NCBI GenBank assembly: GCA_002310075.1 | Contig: DBXU01000184.1 | Coordinates: forward strand, 1 to 7,626 | Direction of reading: 5' to 3' | DNA: 7,626 nucleotides | Source: Bacteroidales bacterium UBA1204 | GTDB lineage: Bacteria > Bacteroidota > Bacteroidia > Bacteroidales > F082 | Part shown: positions 5,372-7,626 of the stretch, one piece after another | Numbering within the stretch: the first letter of the stretch is position 1 | Layout of the letters: each line of letters starts with the position of its first letter | Position numbers and translations under genes: made by a program | The notes under the pieces: generated by a model | Seen by the model: the letters and a program-made list of their open reading frames with translations, nothing else | Databases searched by the model: none | What the model was told of the DNA's origin: nothing

Positions 5372-7626
5372 TATCTCACAATTAAAAAGTCAATCAGTTC
5401 AAAGTCATCCAAACCTTTGATTTCTTTGGTGAACAGCTCACCCTGAACGCCTTCAAAGAAGCTGTCGATGTCGCTGTTTTCCTTCACAGTGATGATGCTG
5501 TTGATGGCATCGCCCAGCAGCTTGGAGTAGTGCGCCATCTTGAAGCCGTCACGAGTTTCCTTGTTGAACTCACGACAGAGCGAGGTCTGCGGCATGTTCT
5601 TTCCCTTGCAGAGGCTGCGGAACTTGTCGAGCAGCTCCTTGGGCAAAAGGTGGTTGACCACCACTGAGCCGTCGTTGCGAAGGTAAATGATATAGAAGGG
5701 ATGCAGACGGTTCTTTTTGTCGATATTGATACCCTTGTTGCGGTTCTTCAGCACATAGATAACACCAGGCTCGGTGAACTCGTTGTGACCCACCACGGCA
5801 TGAAGGCCAAAAGGCGTGTGCTCCACATCCTCGTGGGTTTTCATGTAGTCCAGCAAATCCAAGCGGAACTCGTTGAGACCAAGGTCCATGATGGAAACGC
5901 CGTTGTTCATCTCCTCGATGTCGACGACTTCTTCCTGTAGCTTCTTCAGCTGGGCCTTGCGGTATTCCAAATCACCTTTCTCTTCGGGAGAAATAGGATT
6001 GTCGTCGCCTGTGGAGGTGAGCACAGAGACCTTCATACGGGCCTCAACGCGGCCTTTGAGGTCGATGTATTCGTCAAGGGTCATGTCTGGCCAGTAGTTC
6101 ACCAGCTGGATAACGTCGTTCTTGGAGCCGATACGGTCGATACGACCGAAGCGCTGGATGATGCGCACGGGGTTCCAGTGGATGTCGTAGTTGATGAGGT
6201 AGTCGCAATCCTGCAAGTTCTGACCTTCGGAAATGCAGTCGGTGGCGATGAGAACTTCTATCTCCTCATGGATATTGGGATAAATGGACTCTTTTTCCTT
6301 GGATATGGGCGAAAAGAGGGTCAGCACCTTGTTGAAGTCGAGTTTTTCCTTCAACTTCAGCGTGCTACGCGCTTCCACGTCACCAGTGACCAAGGCGGTA
6401 TCCATCCCGTATTTCTGTTTGATAGGTTTGGCCAGGTTGTCGTAAAGATAAACGGCAGTATCGGAGAAGGCTGTAAAGATAAGCACCTTCTTGTTGTCGC
6501 CGTTGATGGGATGAGCGAACTTGTCGCGAAGGTCGGCAATGAGCTGCTGAAGTTTGCTGTCGTGCTCAGGGGTGATGTCGTCGAGCATCAAGCGGGTAAG
6601 CTCCAGCTCTTCCTTGTCGCTCTGGAGATATTGCCGCCAGCTGATATAGTCGATGTCTTCCAAGGCAATCCTGTTTTTCTTGGTGCCCACAAAGGCATCG
6701 TTGTCGGAGTCTTCAATATCAAAATCGTAATCATCTACCTCTTCCACATTGATATAAGCTTCATGGCGGTCAATCGTATCGATGGTGTTGGAAATGAGCT
6801 TCAGCAAACGAGTCAGTGTTAGCCGGAAAGAATTGACGGAGCTTTCGAGACGCTTCAGCATTAAGATGCACATGATGCGACGGATACCCATTTCACGGCC
6901 TACCAAGGAAAGGCCTGCGCCGTGCGTCTCAGGGTCGAGGGCATACTTTGCCATCTTGCTTGGCAAGATAAACTCAGAAGGCGTATAGATGGCAAGGTTG
7001 AGCTTCTGGAGCTGGTTGAAGATTTCATTGTAGTTGATGGCCGACGGAAGGTCGGTGAGCGACGGACGGCGCGAGATAGGCGGAAGTCTAAGCGGGAACT
7101 TGCCGACGGCTTCGGTGTTGTAATACGCCTCGATGTGCTTGCGGCTACGGGCGATAGTGACCGAATCGAGCACCTCGAAGAAATCGAAACTTAGCATCCC
7201 AAGGAGCCTTTCAGTGTTGCGCTTTTCGTTGGGGAGTTTTGCCCAGATGTTGTAGGCCTTCTGCGCTTGGCGGAAGATGTCGTCAATTGAAGTGTTGGTG
7301 CTGAGCAGTGCGTCCATCCGCTTGGTATCGCCTTCATAGGCCAGCTGCAGCTGGTTTTTGAGGTCGTTGAAGCGGTTGTTGACAGGTGTGGCTGAGAGCA
7401 TCAGCACCTTGGTTTTCACGCCAGCACGAATCACCTTGTTCATCAGGCGCAAGTAACGGTTCTCGCGTGGGTCATCGTCGTCATCGTCCCTTGTGATTTT
7501 GCCGCCGTTACGGAAGTTGTGCGACTCGTCAATCACAACCAGGTCGTAGTTGCCCCAGTTGATTTTCTCCAGCTCCAAGCCATTGGAGCGGCCACCAACG
7601 CGCGAAAGGTCGGAATGGAACAACAC
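5371..7626 (-). CDS. SNF2-type superfamily 2 helicase, C-terminal 751 residues (5' end outside window)
   Basis: The gene is open to the right edge, so the GTG at 7626 is an internal valine and numbering here is from that residue. Motif II is VVIDESH at 30 to 36, motif III LSATP at 77 to 81, motif IV KVLIFTAF at 380 to 387, motif V LIATDCISEGQNLQ at 459 to 472 and motif VI QRFGRIDR at 491 to 498. This is the set of an SNF2/RapA-like ATP-driven DNA translocase. Walker A and motif Ia lie upstream. In this family full proteins are usually about 1000 to 1100 residues, often with an N-terminal phospholipase D-like nuclease domain; whether it is present cannot be seen. A long helical insertion (about 86 to 375) separates the two RecA lobes. 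Two acidic runs stand out: six aspartates at 47 to 52, and about 294 to 310. Residues 510 to 751 form a C-terminal region without motifs I know. It is coupled to DUF4391 by a TAATG overlap and probably supplies translocation for the restriction system. Confidence 0.9.
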   Translation of the reverse strand: MLFHSDLSRVGGRSNGLELEKINWGNYDLVVIDESHNFRNGGKITRDDDDDDPRENRYLRLMNKVIRAGVKTKVLMLSATPVNNRFNDLKNQLQLAYEGDTKRMDALLSTNTSIDDIFRQAQKAYNIWAKLPNEKRNTERLLGMLSFDFFEVLDSVTIARSRKHIEAYYNTEAVGKFPLRLPPISRRPSLTDLPSAINYNEIFNQLQKLNLAIYTPSEFILPSKMAKYALDPETHGAGLSLVGREMGIRRIMCILMLKRLESSVNSFRLTLTRLLKLISNTIDTIDRHEAYINVEEVDDYDFDIEDSDNDAFVGTKKNRIALEDIDYISWRQYLQSDKEELELTRLMLDDITPEHDSKLQQLIADLRDKFAHPINGDNKKVLIFTAFSDTAVYLYDNLAKPIKQKYGMDTALVTGDVEARSTLKLKEKLDFNKVLTLFSPISKEKESIYPNIHEEIEVLIATDCISEGQNLQDCDYLINYDIHWNPVRIIQRFGRIDRIGSKNDVIQLVNYWPDMTLDEYIDLKGRVEARMKVSVLTSTGDDNPISPEEKGDLEYRKAQLKKLQEEVVDIEEMNNGVSIMDLGLNEFRLDLLDYMKTHEDVEHTPFGLHAVVGHNEFTEPGVIYVLKNRNKGINIDKKNRLHPFYIIYLRNDGSVVVNHLLPKELLDKFRSLCKGKNMPQTSLCREFNKETRDGFKMAHYSKLLGDAINSIITVKENSDIDSFFEGVQGELFTKEIKGLDDFELIDFLIVR

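Noticed and set aside
6178..6822. A 214-residue plus-strand frame within the helicase gene
   Set aside because: It is a mirror frame of a gene with clear helicase motifs; the protein has no motif of its own.
1..7626. DISARM, BREX or Dnd system
   Set aside because: No BrxC/PglZ, DrmA/DrmB or Dnd proteins are seen; an SNF2 helicase with Mod and DUF4391 fits a type III-like locus better.

Overview
The window looks like a piece of a Bacteroidota chromosome, probably a gut or oral member of the Bacteroidales. The evidence is protein style, AT-rich leaders without clear Shine-Dalgarno sequences, and one promoter matching the Bacteroidota vegetative consensus (TTTG, 20 bases, TATTTTTG). The whole window is a defence island. 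No rRNA, tRNA, CRISPR array, transposase or integrase was seen.

Nearly everything is read on the minus strand, so transcription runs from right to left. From the right edge: the C-terminal 751 residues of a large SNF2-type helicase (5371..7626, cut by the edge), then a DUF4391 protein (4769..5371) coupled to it by a TAATG overlap. Next is a structured convergent spacer (4503..4768) and a small plus-strand gene for an HNH-like zinc-binding protein (4227..4502). A divergent AT-rich promoter region follows (3923..4226). Then comes a tight minus-strand run: an AAA15/AbiLi-type ATPase (2633..3922), an RloB/AbiLii-type protein (2042..2623), a DUF4365 protein with a PD-(D/E)xK-like nuclease signature (245..2038), and the first 77 codons of a type III DNA methyltransferase, Mod (1..232, cut by the edge).

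Helicase, DUF4391 and Mod are normally neighbours in a type III-like restriction-modification locus, with a Res subunit expected beyond the left edge. Here that locus is split by about 4.5 kb carrying an AbiL-like ATPase/RloB pair, a DUF4365 gene and the HNH-like gene. Base composition supports insertion. Sixty-base samples hold 34 to 39 G+C in the restriction-modification genes, 26 to 27 in the ATPase and rloB, and 19 to 22 in the DUF4365 gene. The inserted ATPase promoter probably now also drives mod, because gaps from the ATPase through mod are only 9, 3 and 12 bases.

The most interesting points are this nested architecture, the DUF4365 gene as a possible third partner of an AbiL-like pair, a perfect palindrome inside the promoter spacer, a cluster of TGTCA/TGACA motifs upstream of it, and interleaved inverted repeats in the convergent spacer.
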